From Eutrigla gurnardus (Eukaryota; Chordata; Actinopteri; Perciformes; Triglidae): a stretch of DNA of 64,000 nucleotides. The stretch spans positions 114,501-178,500 of the forward strand of contig CAUPSS010000290.1 in NCBI GenBank assembly GCA_963514095.1, read 5' to 3'. Positions 18,789 to 39,371 of the stretch are shown here, in pieces. The notes under the pieces are model-generated. The model had not been told where the DNA came from, searched no databases, and was given only the letters and a program-made list of their open reading frames with translations. Positions within the stretch are counted from its first letter, which is position 1, and the number at the start of each line of letters is the position of its first letter. The position numbers were made by a program, and so were the translations under genes.

Positions 18789-21700
18789 CTAGCTATAAGC
18801 GGTGTCAAAGAGAAAGGTTTTAAGCCTACTCTTAAATGTGGGAACAGTGTCTGCCTCACGAACCAGAACCGGAAGACGGTTCCACAGAAGAGGAGCTTGA
18901 TGGCTGAAAGCTCTGGCCCCTGTTCTAATTTTGGAGACTTTAGGAACTACAAGTAACCCTTTATTCTGAGAGCGTAGTGCTCTAGGAGGACAGTAGGGTT
19001 TAATGAGCTCTTTAAGATATGATGGTGCCAGTCCATTAAGAGCCTTGTAAGTGAGGAGAAGGATTTTAAATTCTATTCTGGATTTTACTGGCAGCCAGTG
19101 CAGAGAAGCTAATACAGGAGAAATGTGATCCCTTCTTCTGGTTTTAGTCAGAACACGAGCTGCAGCATTCTGGACCAGCTGGAGAGATTTAAGAGATTTA
19201 TTAGGGCAGCCTGATAATAAAGAATTACAATAGTCCAGCCTTGAGGTAACAAATGCATGGACGAGTTTTTCTGCATCTTTTTGAGACAGCATTGGCCTAA
19301 TTTTAGTAATGTTACGCAGGTGAAAGTAGGCTGTCCTCGTGGTTTGTTTAATATGCGAGTCAAAGGACAGGTCCTGATCAAAGATAACTCCAAGGTTTCT
19401 TACAGTAGCATTTGAGGCGATGGCAATCCCATCAATAGTCGCTATATCTTTAGACAGCGAGCTTCGGAGGAGTTTAGGCCCAAGTACAATAACTTCCGTT
19501 TTATCGGAGTTTAACATCAGGAAATTGCAGGTCATCCAGGATTTTATGTCATCCACACATGCCTGGAGTTTAACTAGCTGATTGGTTTCTTCAGGCTTGA
19601 TCGATAGATATAACTGAGTATCATCAGCATAGCAATGGAAGTTTATAGAGTGTCCTCTAATAATATTGCCTAAAGGAAGCATATATAAGTTGAAAAGAAT
19701 TGGTCCGAGCACAGAACCTTGAGGAACACCGTATTTAACTTCAGTGTGCCTGGAGGATTTTTCATTGACATGCACAAACTGAGATCGATTGGATAAATAG
19801 GACTTAAACCAGCTTAATGCGTTTCCTTTGATGCCAATTAATTTTTCCAGTCTACATATTAGAATCTCATGGTTAATGGTGTCAAATGCAGCACTAAGAT
19901 CTAGCAGAACAAGTACAGAAACCAGTCCTTTGTCAGAAGCAATAAGAAGGTCGTTTGTAATTTTTACCAGAGCTGTCTCTGTGCTATGATGTACTCTAAA
20001 TCCTGACTGGAAGTCCTCAAGTAGACTGTTATTGTTGAGAAAGTCACGCAGTTGATTGGCGACTACTTTCTCAAGGATCTTAGAGAGAAAAGGAAGATTT
20101 GATATTGGTCTGTAGTTTGATAAAACCCCTGGATCTAGAGTAGGCTTCTTAAGAAGAGGTTTAATTACAGCTACTTTAAATGACTGTGGCACATAGCCTG
20201 TTAATAAAGACACATTGATCATATCTAATAGCGACGCGCTAACTAAGGGTAAGACTTCTTTCAGCAGGCTGGTTGGTATCGGGTCTAGGAGACAGGTTGA
20301 AGGTTTAGAAGAAGAGATCATTGACGTTAGTTGGTTTAGGTTGATTGGAGAAAAGCAGTCTAAATATATATCAGGTCTTAATGCTAGTTCTAAAACTCCT
20401 GAGTTTGAGGGTAACGCGGTTCCAATTGAAGGCAAGATGCAAGTAATTTTGTCGCGGATTGCTAGAATTTTATCATTAAAAAAGTTCATAAAGTCGTTAC
20501 TACTAAGATCTCTAGGAATGCATGGCTCAGTAGAGCTGTGACTCTTTGTCAGCCTGGCTACAGTACTGAAAAGAAATCTAGGGTTGTTTTTATTTTCCTC
20601 TATTAAAGATGAGTAGTAGGCTGCTCTGGCATTACGGAGAGCCTTCTTATACGTTTTAAGACAGTCCTGCCAAACTAGGCGGGATTCTTCTAGTTTGGTG
20701 GAGCGCCAGATGGTTTCAAGTTTACGCAGTTTTTGTTTTAATTTACGAGTTTGGGAGTTATACCAGGGAGCTAACTTCCTATGCTTTATAGTTTTCTGTT
20801 TTAGCGGAGCAACAGAGTCGAGAGTCGTTCGCAGTAGGCTTCCAGATTCATCTATAAGAGAATCGATCTGGGAGGGACTAAGATTAACATAGAAGTCCTC
20901 CGTTTCATTAAGACATGGGAGTGAACTCAAGACGGTCGGAATTACTTCCTTAAACTTAGCTACTGCTCTATCCGATAGACACCGAGAGTAGTAGCTTTTT
21001 CCTAGAGGAGTGAAGTCCAGCAACAATAATTCAAAGGTTATCAAGTAATGGTCAGATAAAGAAGAATTTTGAGGAAAGATTATTAAGTTTTCGATTTCAA
21101 CGCCATAAGATAAGACGAGGTCGAGAGTGTGGCTATGACAGTGAGTCGGTTTATGTACACTCTGCCTGAAGCCAATAGAATCTATTAAGGAAGTAAATGC
21201 TACACTAAGGCTGTCATTTACAACGTCCACATGGACATTAAAATCCCCCACAATGATTACTTTATCTGATTTAAGGACTAAACTTGATAGCAACTCAGAG
21301 AATTCAGATAGGAATTCAGAGTATGGACCAGGAGCACGATACACAATAACAAACAGAATTGGCTGCATTGTTTTCCAGTTTGAGTGCGAAAGGCTGAGAA
21401 TCAGACTCTCAAATGAGTTATAGTTTAGTTTTGGCTTAGGATTGATTGACAGGCTTGAATCAAAAATGGCTGCAACTCCTCCTCCATGTCTGCTGCCTCG
21501 AGATATATGAGTATTAATATGGCTGGGAGGACTAGCTTCGTTTAAGCAAACATAGTCTTCATCACGCAGCCAGGTTTCAGTCAGGCAGAATAAATCAATA
21601 TGATTATCTGATATTAAGTCGTTGACTAATACTGCTTTGGATGAGAGAGATCTAATGTTTAAGAGTCCACATTTAATTCTCTTATTTTGTTTTACTACAT

Positions 21701-21887
21701 CGGAAGTGCTAATTTTTATTAGGTTTTCATGTGAAAACTCTCTTCTGTTTGACCTGATTAATTTGGTTGGTCGGGGGACAGACACCGTTCTTATGTGGTT
21801 TTGGTTTTGGGTGGGTGACTGCTCTAAAGGAGGCGCAGAGAAGTGTGTAAGACTGCAACTCTGCTTCCTGGTCTCAACACTGGTTTG
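18789..21887 (-). CDS. Retrotransposon ORF2: endonuclease and reverse transcriptase
   Basis: The protein makes the target nick and copies the element RNA at the nick (target-primed reverse transcription). The frame is open from directly after the ORF1 stop to the TAG at 18789. Residues are numbered from a GTG at 21785, giving 998 aa; 34 further open codons lie upstream. The apurinic-type endonuclease spans about 38-250: N43 (LLNIRS), E70 (TETW), VYRAPG 148-153, D181/N183 (GDFNVH), D222 (HTLDLV) and SDH 244-246. The reverse transcriptase spans about 535-810: NYRPISNLP, D629 (LDLSAAFD), GVPQGS 686-691, and YADD 719-722 with both Asp residues. The C-terminal part (850-998) matches the L2 type. 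No internal stop or frameshift is seen. No in-frame ATG precedes Met140, so a standard start that includes the whole endonuclease is missing. Translation by readthrough from ORF1, non-AUG initiation or reinitiation is inferred. Confidence 0.93.
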   Translation of the reverse strand, partial: QTSVETRKQSCSLTHFSAPPLEQSPTQNQNHIRTVSVPRPTKLIRSNRREFSHENLIKISTSDVVKQNKRIKCGLLNIRSLSSKAVLVNDLISDNHIDLFCLTETWLRDEDYVCLNEASPPSHINTHISRGSRHGGGVAAIFDSSLSINPKPKLNYNSFESLILSLSHSNWKTMQPILFVIVYRAPGPYSEFLSEFSELLSSLVLKSDKVIIVGDFNVHVDVVNDSLSVAFTSLIDSIGFRQSVHKPTHCHSHTLDLVLSYGVEIENLIIFPQNSSLSDHYLITFELLLLDFTPLGKSYYSRCLSDRAVAKFKEVIPTVLSSLPCLNETEDFYVNLSPSQIDSLIDESGSLLRTTLDSVAPLKQKTIKHRKLAPWYNSQTRKLKQKLRKLETIWRSTKLEESRLVWQDCLKTYKKALRNARAAYYSSLIEENKNNPRFLFSTVARLTKSHSSTEPCIPRDLSSNDFMNFFNDKILAIRDKITCILPSIGTALPSNSGVLELALRPDIYLDCFSPINLNQLTSMISSSKPSTCLLDPIPTSLLKEVLPLVSASLLDMINVSLLTGYVPQSFKVAVIKPLLKKPTLDPGVLSNYRPISNLPFLSKILEKVVANQLRDFLNNNSLLEDFQSGFRVHHSTETALVKITNDLLIASDKGLVSVLVLLDLSAAFDTINHEILICRLEKLIGIKGNALSWFKSYLSNRSQFVHVNEKSSRHTEVKYGVPQGSVLGPILFNLYMLPLGNIIRGHSINFHCYADDTQLYLSIKPEETNQLVKLQACVDDIKSWMTCNFLMLNSDKTEVIVLGPKLLRSSLSKDIATIDGIAIASNATVRNLGVIFDQDLSFDSHIKQTTRTAYFHLRNITKIRPMLSQKDAEKLVHAFVTSRLDYCNSLLSGCPNKSLKSLQLVQNAAARVLTKTRRRDHISPVLASLHWLPVKSRIEFKILLLTYKALNGLAPSYLKELIKPYCPPRALRSQNKGLLVVPKVSKIRTGARAFSHQAPLLWNRLPVLVREADTVPTFKSRLKTFLFDTAYS

Positions 21888-22769
21888 TCATGTTCTAGGA
21901 CTACCAATGAGATCAGCGATGTTTCTAGATAGGAGAGCAGCTCCATCCAAAGTGGGGTGGATGCCATCTCTCCTGATCAGACCAGGTTTTCCCCAGAAAG
22001 GCTGCCAATTATTAACGAAGCCCACATCGTTATCTGGACACCACCTCGACAGCCAGCGGTGGAAAGATGACATGCGGCTATACATGTCATCACTAGTAAA
22101 GTTTGGCAGGGGACCAGAGAAAACTACGGAGTCCGACATCGTTTTGGCATATTCACACACCGAGCCAACATTAATTTTAGTGACCTCCGATTGGCGTAAT
22201 CGGGTGTCATTAACGCCGACGTGAATAACAATCTTACTGTATTTACGTTTATCCTTAGCCAGCAGTTTCAATTGAGCTTCGATGTCGCCCGCTCTGGCCC
22301 CTGGGACACATTTGACTATGGTCGCTGGTGTCGCTATTTTCACGTGTCTCACTATGGAGCTACCAATGACCAGAGTTGGCTTCTCAGCGGGTGTGTCGCT
22401 GAGTGGGGAAAATCGATTGGACACGTGAACATGGTGGTTAACCGTGGGCTTCGGTTTAGAACTATGCCTCCTTCGGACATTCACCCAGCCTCCCGGCTGC
22501 TCGGGGTTTGCCGAGGGACGGCTAGCTGCTATGCTATGTCGGTCCGCACCTTGTACAGCTAGCGTCAGCTGGCTGGTTACAGCAGCAGCCGACGGAGGAT
22601 TGTTGGTGCGGAACCGCGCTTCCAAATCATTCATCCTCGCCTCCAAAGCAAAAAGTGAACTACATTTATTACATGTACCGTTATCAGTAAAGGAGGCAGA
22701 GTAGTAGCTAAACATCAGACACACCGGGCAGGAGAGAAGAGAAGGAGGACAGGGAAAGAGAGAAGCCAT
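21888..22769 (-). CDS. Retrotransposon ORF1: zinc-motif and SGNH-esterase protein
   Basis: The product is 293 aa and probably part of the retrotransposon ribonucleoprotein; esterase-type ORF1 proteins are known from CR1/L2-group elements, though their exact role is unsettled. Two CxxC pairs (C14/C17 and C33/C36) can form a zinc site. A short helical, possibly coiled-coil stretch (about 38-53, LEARMNDLEARF) follows, then a basic, Pro/Ser-rich linker (80-120). The SGNH hydrolase fold runs from about 130: block I GSS (136-138, Ser138 as likely nucleophile), Gly157 in block II, GVND (185-188) in block III and DGIH (268-271) with the catalytic Asp/His in block V. The start is a true ATG with A at -3 and G at +4, a good Kozak context. 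It ends in TGA (21888-21890) followed by CAA, in the same frame as ORF2. Confidence 0.9.
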   Translation of the reverse strand: MASLFPCPPSLLSCPVCLMFSYYSASFTDNGTCNKCSSLFALEARMNDLEARFRTNNPPSAAAVTSQLTLAVQGADRHSIAASRPSANPEQPGGWVNVRRRHSSKPKPTVNHHVHVSNRFSPLSDTPAEKPTLVIGSSIVRHVKIATPATIVKCVPGARAGDIEAQLKLLAKDKRKYSKIVIHVGVNDTRLRQSEVTKINVGSVCEYAKTMSDSVVFSGPLPNFTSDDMYSRMSSFHRWLSRWCPDNDVGFVNNWQPFWGKPGLIRRDGIHPTLDGAALLSRNIADLIGSPRT

Positions 22770-22881
22770 CGTAGCCGCTAGGCTAGCAGTTGCGCTAAAG
22801 TAGCTATCAGAGATAGCGCGTAGACAATAGCAAATTTAGCGAGGCAACTCAGAGAGTGAGCGATGTGTCTGCCGAAGCAGA
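22770..22881 (-). other. Retrotransposon 5' untranslated region with two hairpins
   Basis: These 112 nt precede the ORF1 ATG. The first 14 nt of the element RNA form a perfect hairpin, TCTGC-TTCG-GCAGA (22868-22881), with a cUUCGg loop. A second perfect inverted repeat, GCTATC-(3 nt)-GATAGC, lies at 22803-22817. CpG is frequent here, unlike the neighbouring satellite. Non-LTR elements need an internal promoter in this region, but I see no recognisable core promoter motif. The 5' end could be slightly truncated. Confidence 0.7.
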
Positions 22882-22886
22882 CATGA
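22882..22886. other. Candidate target-site duplication, right copy
   Basis: CATGA follows the 5' end of the retrotransposon and continues into CTGGAGCTTGTTATC, which is exactly what follows CATGA in intact sub-repeat B. It pairs with 17848-17852 at the 3' side. Confidence 0.6.
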
Positions 22887-30786
<7,900 letters not shown>

Positions 30787-30842
30787 TCATGACTTGATCT
30801 TGGATGATGGATGTATGGATGGATAAATGGATGGATGGATGC

Positions 30843-30911
<69 letters not shown>

Positions 30912-31105
30912 AACTCATGGCAGCTACAAATTTAAATATTATGAATTGACTTGAGTTTTTTAGCAAAGCCATTTAGGGCATCTGAACATTTTAAATGTGC
31001 TGTCATGAGTTGAACTTGTTCCCAAAGCCAACCACACCAGTGATGTCATGACTTGAGCTTGGATGGATGTATGGATGAATGGATGTATGGATGTATGGAT
31101 GTATG

Positions 31106-31179
<74 letters not shown>

Positions 31180-31394
31180 AACTCATGGCAGCTACAAATT
31201 TAAATATTGTGAATTGACTTGAGTTTTTTAGCAAAGCCATTTAGGGCATCTGAACATTTTAAATGTGCTGTCATGAGTTGAACTTGTTCCCAAAGCCAAC
31301 CACACCAGTGATGTCATGACTTGAGCTTGGATGGATGTATGGATGTATGGATGGATGTATGGATGTATGGATGGATAAATGGATGGATGGATGC

Positions 31395-31488
<94 letters not shown>

Positions 31489-31941
31489 GGATAGATAGAT
31501 AGATAGAAACTCATGGCAGCTACAAATTTAAATATTATGAATTGACTTGAGTTTTTTAGCAAAGCCATTTAGGGCATCCGAACATTTTAAATGTGCTGTC
31601 ATGAGTTGAACTTGTTCCCAAAGCCAACCACACCAGTGATGTCATGACTTGAGCTTGGATGGATGTATGGATGAATGGATGTATGGATGTATGGATGTAT
31701 GGATAGATAGATAGATAGATGGATAGATGGATAGATAGATAGATAGATAGAAACTCATGGCAGCTACAAATTTAAATATTGTGAATTGACTTGAGTTTTT
31801 TAGCAAAGCCATTTAGGGCATCTGAACATTTTAAATGTGCTGTCATGAGTTGAACTTGTTCCCAAAGCCAACCACACCAGTGATGTCATGACTTGAGCTT
31901 GGATGGATGTATGGATGTATGGATGGATGTATGGATGTATG

Positions 31942-32015
<74 letters not shown>

Positions 32016-32731
32016 AAGTCTTGGCAGCTACAAATTTAAATATTATGTGTTCACTTGAGTTTTGTAGCAAAGCCATATAGGGCATCTGAACATTTTAAAT
32101 GTGATGTCATGAGTTGAACTTGTTATCAAAGCCAACCACACCAGTGATGTCATGACTTCAGCTTTGTATCAAAGGAAAGCAGGTCAATTGAACATTCTAA
32201 ATGTGGTGTCATGACTTGAGTTTTCTAGCAAAGCCATTTAGGGCATCTGAACATTCTAAATGTGATGTCATGACTGGAGCTTGTTATCAAAGCCAAGCAC
32301 ACCAGTGATGTCATGACTTCAGCTTTGTATCAAAGGAAAGCAGGTCAACTGAACATTCTAAATATGGTGTCATGACTTGAGTTTTCTAGCAAAGCCATTT
32401 AGGGCATCTGAACATTCTAAATGTGATGTCATGACTGGAGCTTGTTATCAAAGCCAAGCACACCAGTGATTTCATGACTTCAGCTTTGTATCAAAGGAAA
32501 GCAGGTCAATTGAACATTCTAAATGTGGTGTCATGACTGGAGCTTGTTATCAAAGCCAAGCACACCAGTGATGTCATGACTTCAGCTTTGTATCAAAGGA
32601 AAGCAGGTCAACTGAACATTCTAAATGTGGTGTCATGAGTTGAACTTGTTCCCAAAGCCAACCACACCAGTGATGTCATGACTTGATCTTGGATGATGGA
32701 TGTATGGATGGATAAATGGATGGATGGATGC

Positions 32732-32804
<73 letters not shown>

Positions 32805-33520
32805 AAGTCTTGGCAGCTACAAATTTAAATATTATGTGTTCACTTGAGTTTTGTAGCAAAGCCATATAGGGCATCTGAACATTTTAAATGTGATGTCATG
32901 AGTTGAACTTGTTATCAAAGCCAACCACACCAGTGATGTCATGACTTCAGCTTTGTATCAAAGGAAAGCAGGTCAATTGAACATTCTAAATGTGGTGTCA
33001 TGACTTGAGTTTTCTAGCAAAGCCATTTAGGGCATCTGAACATTCTAAATGTGATGTCATGACTGGAGCTTGTTATCAAAGCCAAGCACACCAGTGATGT
33101 CATGACTTCAGCTTTGTATCAAAGGAAAGCAGGTCAACTGAACATTCTAAATATGGTGTCATGACTTGAGTTTTCTAGCAAAGCCATTTAGGGCATCTGA
33201 ACATTCTAAATGTGATGTCATGACTGGAGCTTGTTATCAAAGCCAAGCACACCAGTGATGTCATGACTTCAGCTTTGTATCAAAGGAAATCAGGTCAATT
33301 GAACATTCTAAATGTGGTGTCATGACTGGAGCTTGTTATCAAAGCCAAGCACACCAGTGATGTCATGACTTCAGCTTTGTATCAAAGGAAAGCAGGTCAA
33401 CTGAACATTCTAAATGTGGTGTCATGAGTTGAACTTGTTCCCAAAGCCAACCACACCAGTGATGTCATGACTTGATCTTGGATGATGGATGTATGGATGG
33501 ATAAATGGATGGATGGATGC

Positions 33521-33601
<81 letters not shown>

Positions 33602-34525
33602 AACTCATGGCAGCTACAAATTTAAATATTATGTGTTCACTTGAGTTTTGTAGCAAAGCCATATAGGGCATCTGAACATTTTAAATGTGATGTCATGAGT
33701 TGAACTTGTTATCAAAGCCAACCACACCAGTGATGTCATGACTTCAGCTTTATATCAAAGGAAAGCAGGTCAATTGAACATTCTAAATGTGGTGTCATGA
33801 CTTGAGTTTTCTAGCAAAGCCATTTAGGGCATCTGAACATTCTAAATGTGATGTCATGACTGGAGCTTGTTATCAAAGCCAAGCACACCAGTGATGTCAT
33901 GACTTCAGCTTTGTATCAAAGGAAAGCAGGTCAATTGAACATTCTAAATGTGGTGTCATGACTTGAGTTTTCTAGCAAAGCCATTTAGGGCATCTGAACA
34001 TTCTAAATGTGATGTCATGACTGGAGCTTGTTATCAAAGCCAAGCACACCAGTGATGTCATGACTTCAGCTTTATATCAAAGGAAAGCAGGTCAATTGAA
34101 CATTCTAAATGTGGTGTCATGACTTGAGTTTTCTAGCAAAGCCATTTAGGGCATCTGAACATTCTAAATGTGATGTCATGACTGGAGCTTGTTATCAAAG
34201 CCAAGCACACCAGTGATGTCATGACTTCAGCTTTGTATCAAAGGAAAGCAGGTCAATTGAACATTCTAAATGTGGTGTCATGACTTGAGTTTTCTAGCAA
34301 AGCCATTTAGGGCATCTGAACATTCTAAATGTGATGTCATGACTGGAGCTTGTTATCAAAGCCAAGCACACCAGTGATGTCATGACTTCAGCTTTGTATG
34401 AAAGGAAAGCAGGTCAACTGAACATTCTAAATGTGGTGTCATGAGTTGAACTTGTTCCCAAAGCCAACCACACCAGTGATGTCATGACTTGATCTTGGAT
34501 GGATGGATGTATGTATGTATGTATG

Positions 34526-34599
<74 letters not shown>

Positions 34600-34793
34600 A
34601 ACTCATGGCAGCTACAAATTTAAATATTATGAATTGACTTGAGTTTTTTAGCAAAGCCATTTAGGGCATCTGAACATTTTAAATGTGCTGTCATGAGTTG
34701 AACTTGTTCCCAAAGCCAACCACACCAGTGATGTCATGACTTGAGCTTGGATGGATGTATGGATGAATGGATGTATGGATGTATGGATGTATG

Positions 34794-34867
<74 letters not shown>

Positions 34868-35037
34868 AACTCATGGCAGCTACAAATTTAAATATTGTGA
34901 ATTGACTTGAGTTTTTTAGCAAAGCCATTTAGGGCATCTGGACATTTTAAATGTGCTGTCATGAGTTGAACTTGTTCCCAAAGCCAACCACACCAGTGAT
35001 GTCATGACTTGAGCTTGGATGGATGTATGGATGTATG

Positions 35038-35103
<66 letters not shown>

Positions 35104-35763
35104 AAGTCTTGGCAGCTACAAATTTAAATATTATGTGTTCACTTGAGTTTTGTAGCAAAGCCATATAGGGCATCTGAACATTTTAAATGTGATGTCATGA
35201 GTTGAACTTGTTATCAAAGCCAACCACACCAGTGATGTCATGACTTCAGCTTTGTATCAAAGGAAAGCAGGTCAATTGAACATTCTAAATGTGGTGTCAT
35301 GACTTGAGTTTTCTAGCAAAGCCATTTAGGGCATCTGAACATTCTAAATGTGATGTCATGACTGGAGCTTGTTATCAAAGCCAAGCACACCAGTGATGTC
35401 ATGACTTCAGCTTTGTATCAAAGGAAAGCAGGTCAACTGAACATTCTAAATATGGTGTCATGACTTGAGTTTTCTAGCAAAGCCATTTAGGGCATCTGAA
35501 CATTCTAAATGTGATGTCATGACTGGAGCTTGTTATCAAAGCCAAGCACACCAGTGATGTCATGACTTCAGCTTTGTATCAAAGGAAAGCAGGTCAATTG
35601 AACATTCTAAATGTGGTGTCATGACTGGAGCTTGTTATCAAAGCCAAGCACACCAGTGATGTCATGACTTCAGCTTTGTATCAAAGGAAAGCAGGTCAAC
35701 TGAACATTCTAAATGTGGTGTCATGAGTTGAACTTGTTCCCAAAGCCAACCACACCAGTGATG
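30787..35763 (+). repeat. Higher-order domain 5: cycles with hybrid units
   Basis: GATA tracts lie at about 30843, 31104, 31395, 31701, 31941, 32732, 33520, 34523, 34792 and 35037. The unit at 31314-31568 has a delta leader fused to a beta leader (GGATAAATGG then GCATAGATAG). The tract at 31701-31750 is short and interrupted by two GATG steps. A single C-to-G-context change makes a CpG at 31579. Rare substitutions include GATTTCATGAC near 32470 and GGAAATCAGG near 33289. No gene is present. Confidence 0.83.
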
Positions 35764-35819
35764 TCATGACTTGATCTTGGATGATGGATGTATGGATGGA
35801 TAAATGGATGGATGGATGC

Positions 35820-35900
<81 letters not shown>

Positions 35901-36094
35901 AACTCATGGCAGCTACAAATTTAAATATTATGAATTGACTTGAGTTTTTTAGCAAAGCCATTTAGGGCATCTGAACATTTTAAATGTGCTGTCATGAGTT
36001 GAACTTGTTCCCAAAGCCAACCACACCAGTGATGTCATGACTTGAGCTTGGATGGATGTATGGATGAATGGATGTATGGATGTATGGATGTATG

Positions 36095-36168
<74 letters not shown>

Positions 36169-36362
36169 AACTCATGGCAGCTACAAATTTAAATATTATG
36201 AATTGACTTGAGTTTTTTAGCAAAGCCATTTAGGGCATCTGAACATTTTAAATGTGCTGTCATGAGTTGAACTTGTTCCCAAAGCCAACCACACCAGTGA
36301 TGTCATGACTTGAGCTTGGATGGATGTATGGATGAATGGATGTATGGATGTATGGATGTATG

Positions 36363-36428
<66 letters not shown>

Positions 36429-36614
36429 AACTCATGGCAGCTACAAATTTAAATATTATGAATTGACTTGAGTTTTTTAGCAAAGCCATTTAGGGCATCT
36501 GAACATTTTAAATGTGCTGTCATGAGTTGAACTTGTTCCCAAAGCCAACCACACCAGTGATGTCATGACTTGAGCTTGGATGGATGTATGGATGAATGGA
36601 TGTATGGATGTATG

Positions 36615-36688
<74 letters not shown>

Positions 36689-36874
36689 AACTCATGGCAG
36701 CTACAAATTTAAATATTATGAATTGACTTGAGTTTTTTAGCAAAGCCATTTAGGGCATCTGAACATTTTAAATGTGCTGTCATGAGTTGAACTTGTTCCC
36801 AAAGCCAACCACACCAGTGATGTCATGACTTGAGCTTGGATGGATGTATGGATGAATGGATGTATGGATGTATG

Positions 36875-36944
<70 letters not shown>

Positions 36945-37681
36945 AAGTCTTGGCAGCTACAAATTTAAATATTATGTGTTCACTTGAGTTTTGTAGCAAA
37001 GCCATATAGGGCATCTGAACATTTTAAATGTGATGTCATGAGTTGAACTTGTTATCAAAGCCAACCACACCAGTGATGTCATGACTTCAGCTTTGTATCA
37101 AAGGAAAGCAGGTCAATTGAACATTCTAAATGTGGTGTCATGACTTGAGTTTTCTAGCAAAGCCATTTAGGGCATCTGAACATTCTAAATGTGATGTCAT
37201 GACTGGAGCTTGTTATCAAAGCCAAGCACACCAGTGATGTCATGACTTCAGCTTTGTATCAAAGGAAAGCAGGTCAACTGAACATTCTAAATATGGTGTC
37301 ATGACTTGAGTTTTCTAGCAAAGCCATTTAGGGCATCTGAACATTCTAAATGTGATGTCATGACTGGAGCTTGTTATCAAAGCCAAGCACACCAGTGATG
37401 TCATGACTTCAGCTTTGTATCAAAGGAAAGCAGGTCAATTGAACATTCTAAATGTGGTGTCATGACTGGAGCTTGTTATCAAAGCCAAGCACACCAGTGA
37501 TGTCATGACTTCAGCTTTGTATCAAAGGAAAGCAGGTCAACTGAACATTCTAAATGTGGTGTCATGAGTTGAACTTGTTCCCAAAGCCAACCACACCAGT
37601 GATGTCATGACTTGATCTTGGATGATGGATGTATGGATGGATAAATGGATGGATGGATGCATAGATAGATAGATAGATAGT

Positions 37682-37757
<76 letters not shown>

Positions 37758-37943
37758 AACTCATGGCAGCTACAAATTTAAATATTATGAATTGACTTGA
37801 GTTTTTTAGCAAAGCCATTTAGGGCATCTGAACATTTTAAATGTGCTGTCATGAGTTGAACTTGTTCCCAAAGCCAACCACACCAGTGATGTCATGACTT
37901 GAGCTTGGATGGATGTATGGATGAATGGATGTATGGATGTATG

Positions 37944-38025
<82 letters not shown>

Positions 38026-38741
38026 AAGTCTTGGCAGCTACAAATTTAAATATTATGTGTTCACTTGAGTTTTGTAGCAAAGCCATATAGGGCATCTGAA
38101 CATTTTAAATGTGATGTCATGAGTTGAACTTGTTATCAAAGCCAACCACACCAGTGATGTCATGACTTCAGCTTTGTATCAAAGGAAAGCAGGTCAATTG
38201 AACATTCTAAATGTGGTGTCATGACTTGAGTTTTCTAGCAAAGCCATTTAGGGCATCTGAACATTCTAAATGTGATGTCATGACTGGAGCTTGTTATCAA
38301 AGCCAAGCACACCAGTGATGTCATGACTTCAGCTTTGTATCAAAGGAAAGCAGGTCAACTGAACATTCTAAATATGGTGTCATGACTTGAGTTTTCTAGC
38401 AAAGCCATTTAGGGCATCTGAACATTCTAAATGTGATGTCATGACTGGAGCTTGTTATCAAAGCCAAGCACACCAGTGATGTCATGACTTCAGCTTTGTA
38501 TCAAAGGAAAGCAGGTCAATTGAACATTCTAAATGTGGTGTCATGACTGGAGCTTGTTATCAAAGCCAAGCACACCAGTGATGTCATGACTTCAGCTTTG
38601 TATCAAAGGAAAGCAGGTCAACTGAACATTCTAAATGTGGTGTCATGAGTTGAACTTGTTCCCAAAGCCAACCACACCAGTGATGTCATGACTTGATCTT
38701 GGATGATGGATGTATGGATGGATAAATGGATGGATGGATGC

Positions 38742-38826
<85 letters not shown>

Positions 38827-39020
38827 AACTCATGGCAGCTACAAATTTAAATATTATGAATTGACTTGAGTTTTTTAGCAAAGCCATTTAGGGCATCTGA
38901 ACATTTTAAATGTGCTGTCATGAGTTGAACTTGTTCCCAAAGCCAACCACACCAGTGATGTCATGACTTGAGCTTGGATGGATGTATGGATGAATGGATG
39001 TATGGATGTATGGATGTATG

Positions 39021-39094
<74 letters not shown>

Positions 39095-39281
39095 AACTCA
39101 TGGCAGCTACAAATTTAAATATTATGAATTGACTTGAGTTTTTTTAGCAAAGCCATTTAGGGCATCTGAACATTTTAAATGTGCTGTCATGAGTTGAACT
39201 TGTTCCCAAAGCCAACCACACCAGTGATGTCATGACTTGAGCTTGGATGGATGTATGGATGAATGGATGTATGGATGTATG

Positions 39282-39371
<90 letters not shown>

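Noticed and set aside
21783..21785. GTG at 21785 as the ORF2 start codon
   Set aside because: GTG is not a normal eukaryotic start and the frame stays open 34 codons further upstream to the ORF1 stop, so it was used only as a numbering origin.
20215..22704. Plus-strand open frames of 65-200 aa (for example 21622-22224, 22221-22562)
   Set aside because: They lie antisense to ORF1 and ORF2, which have clear domains and catalytic motifs; no recognisable protein feature is seen in them.
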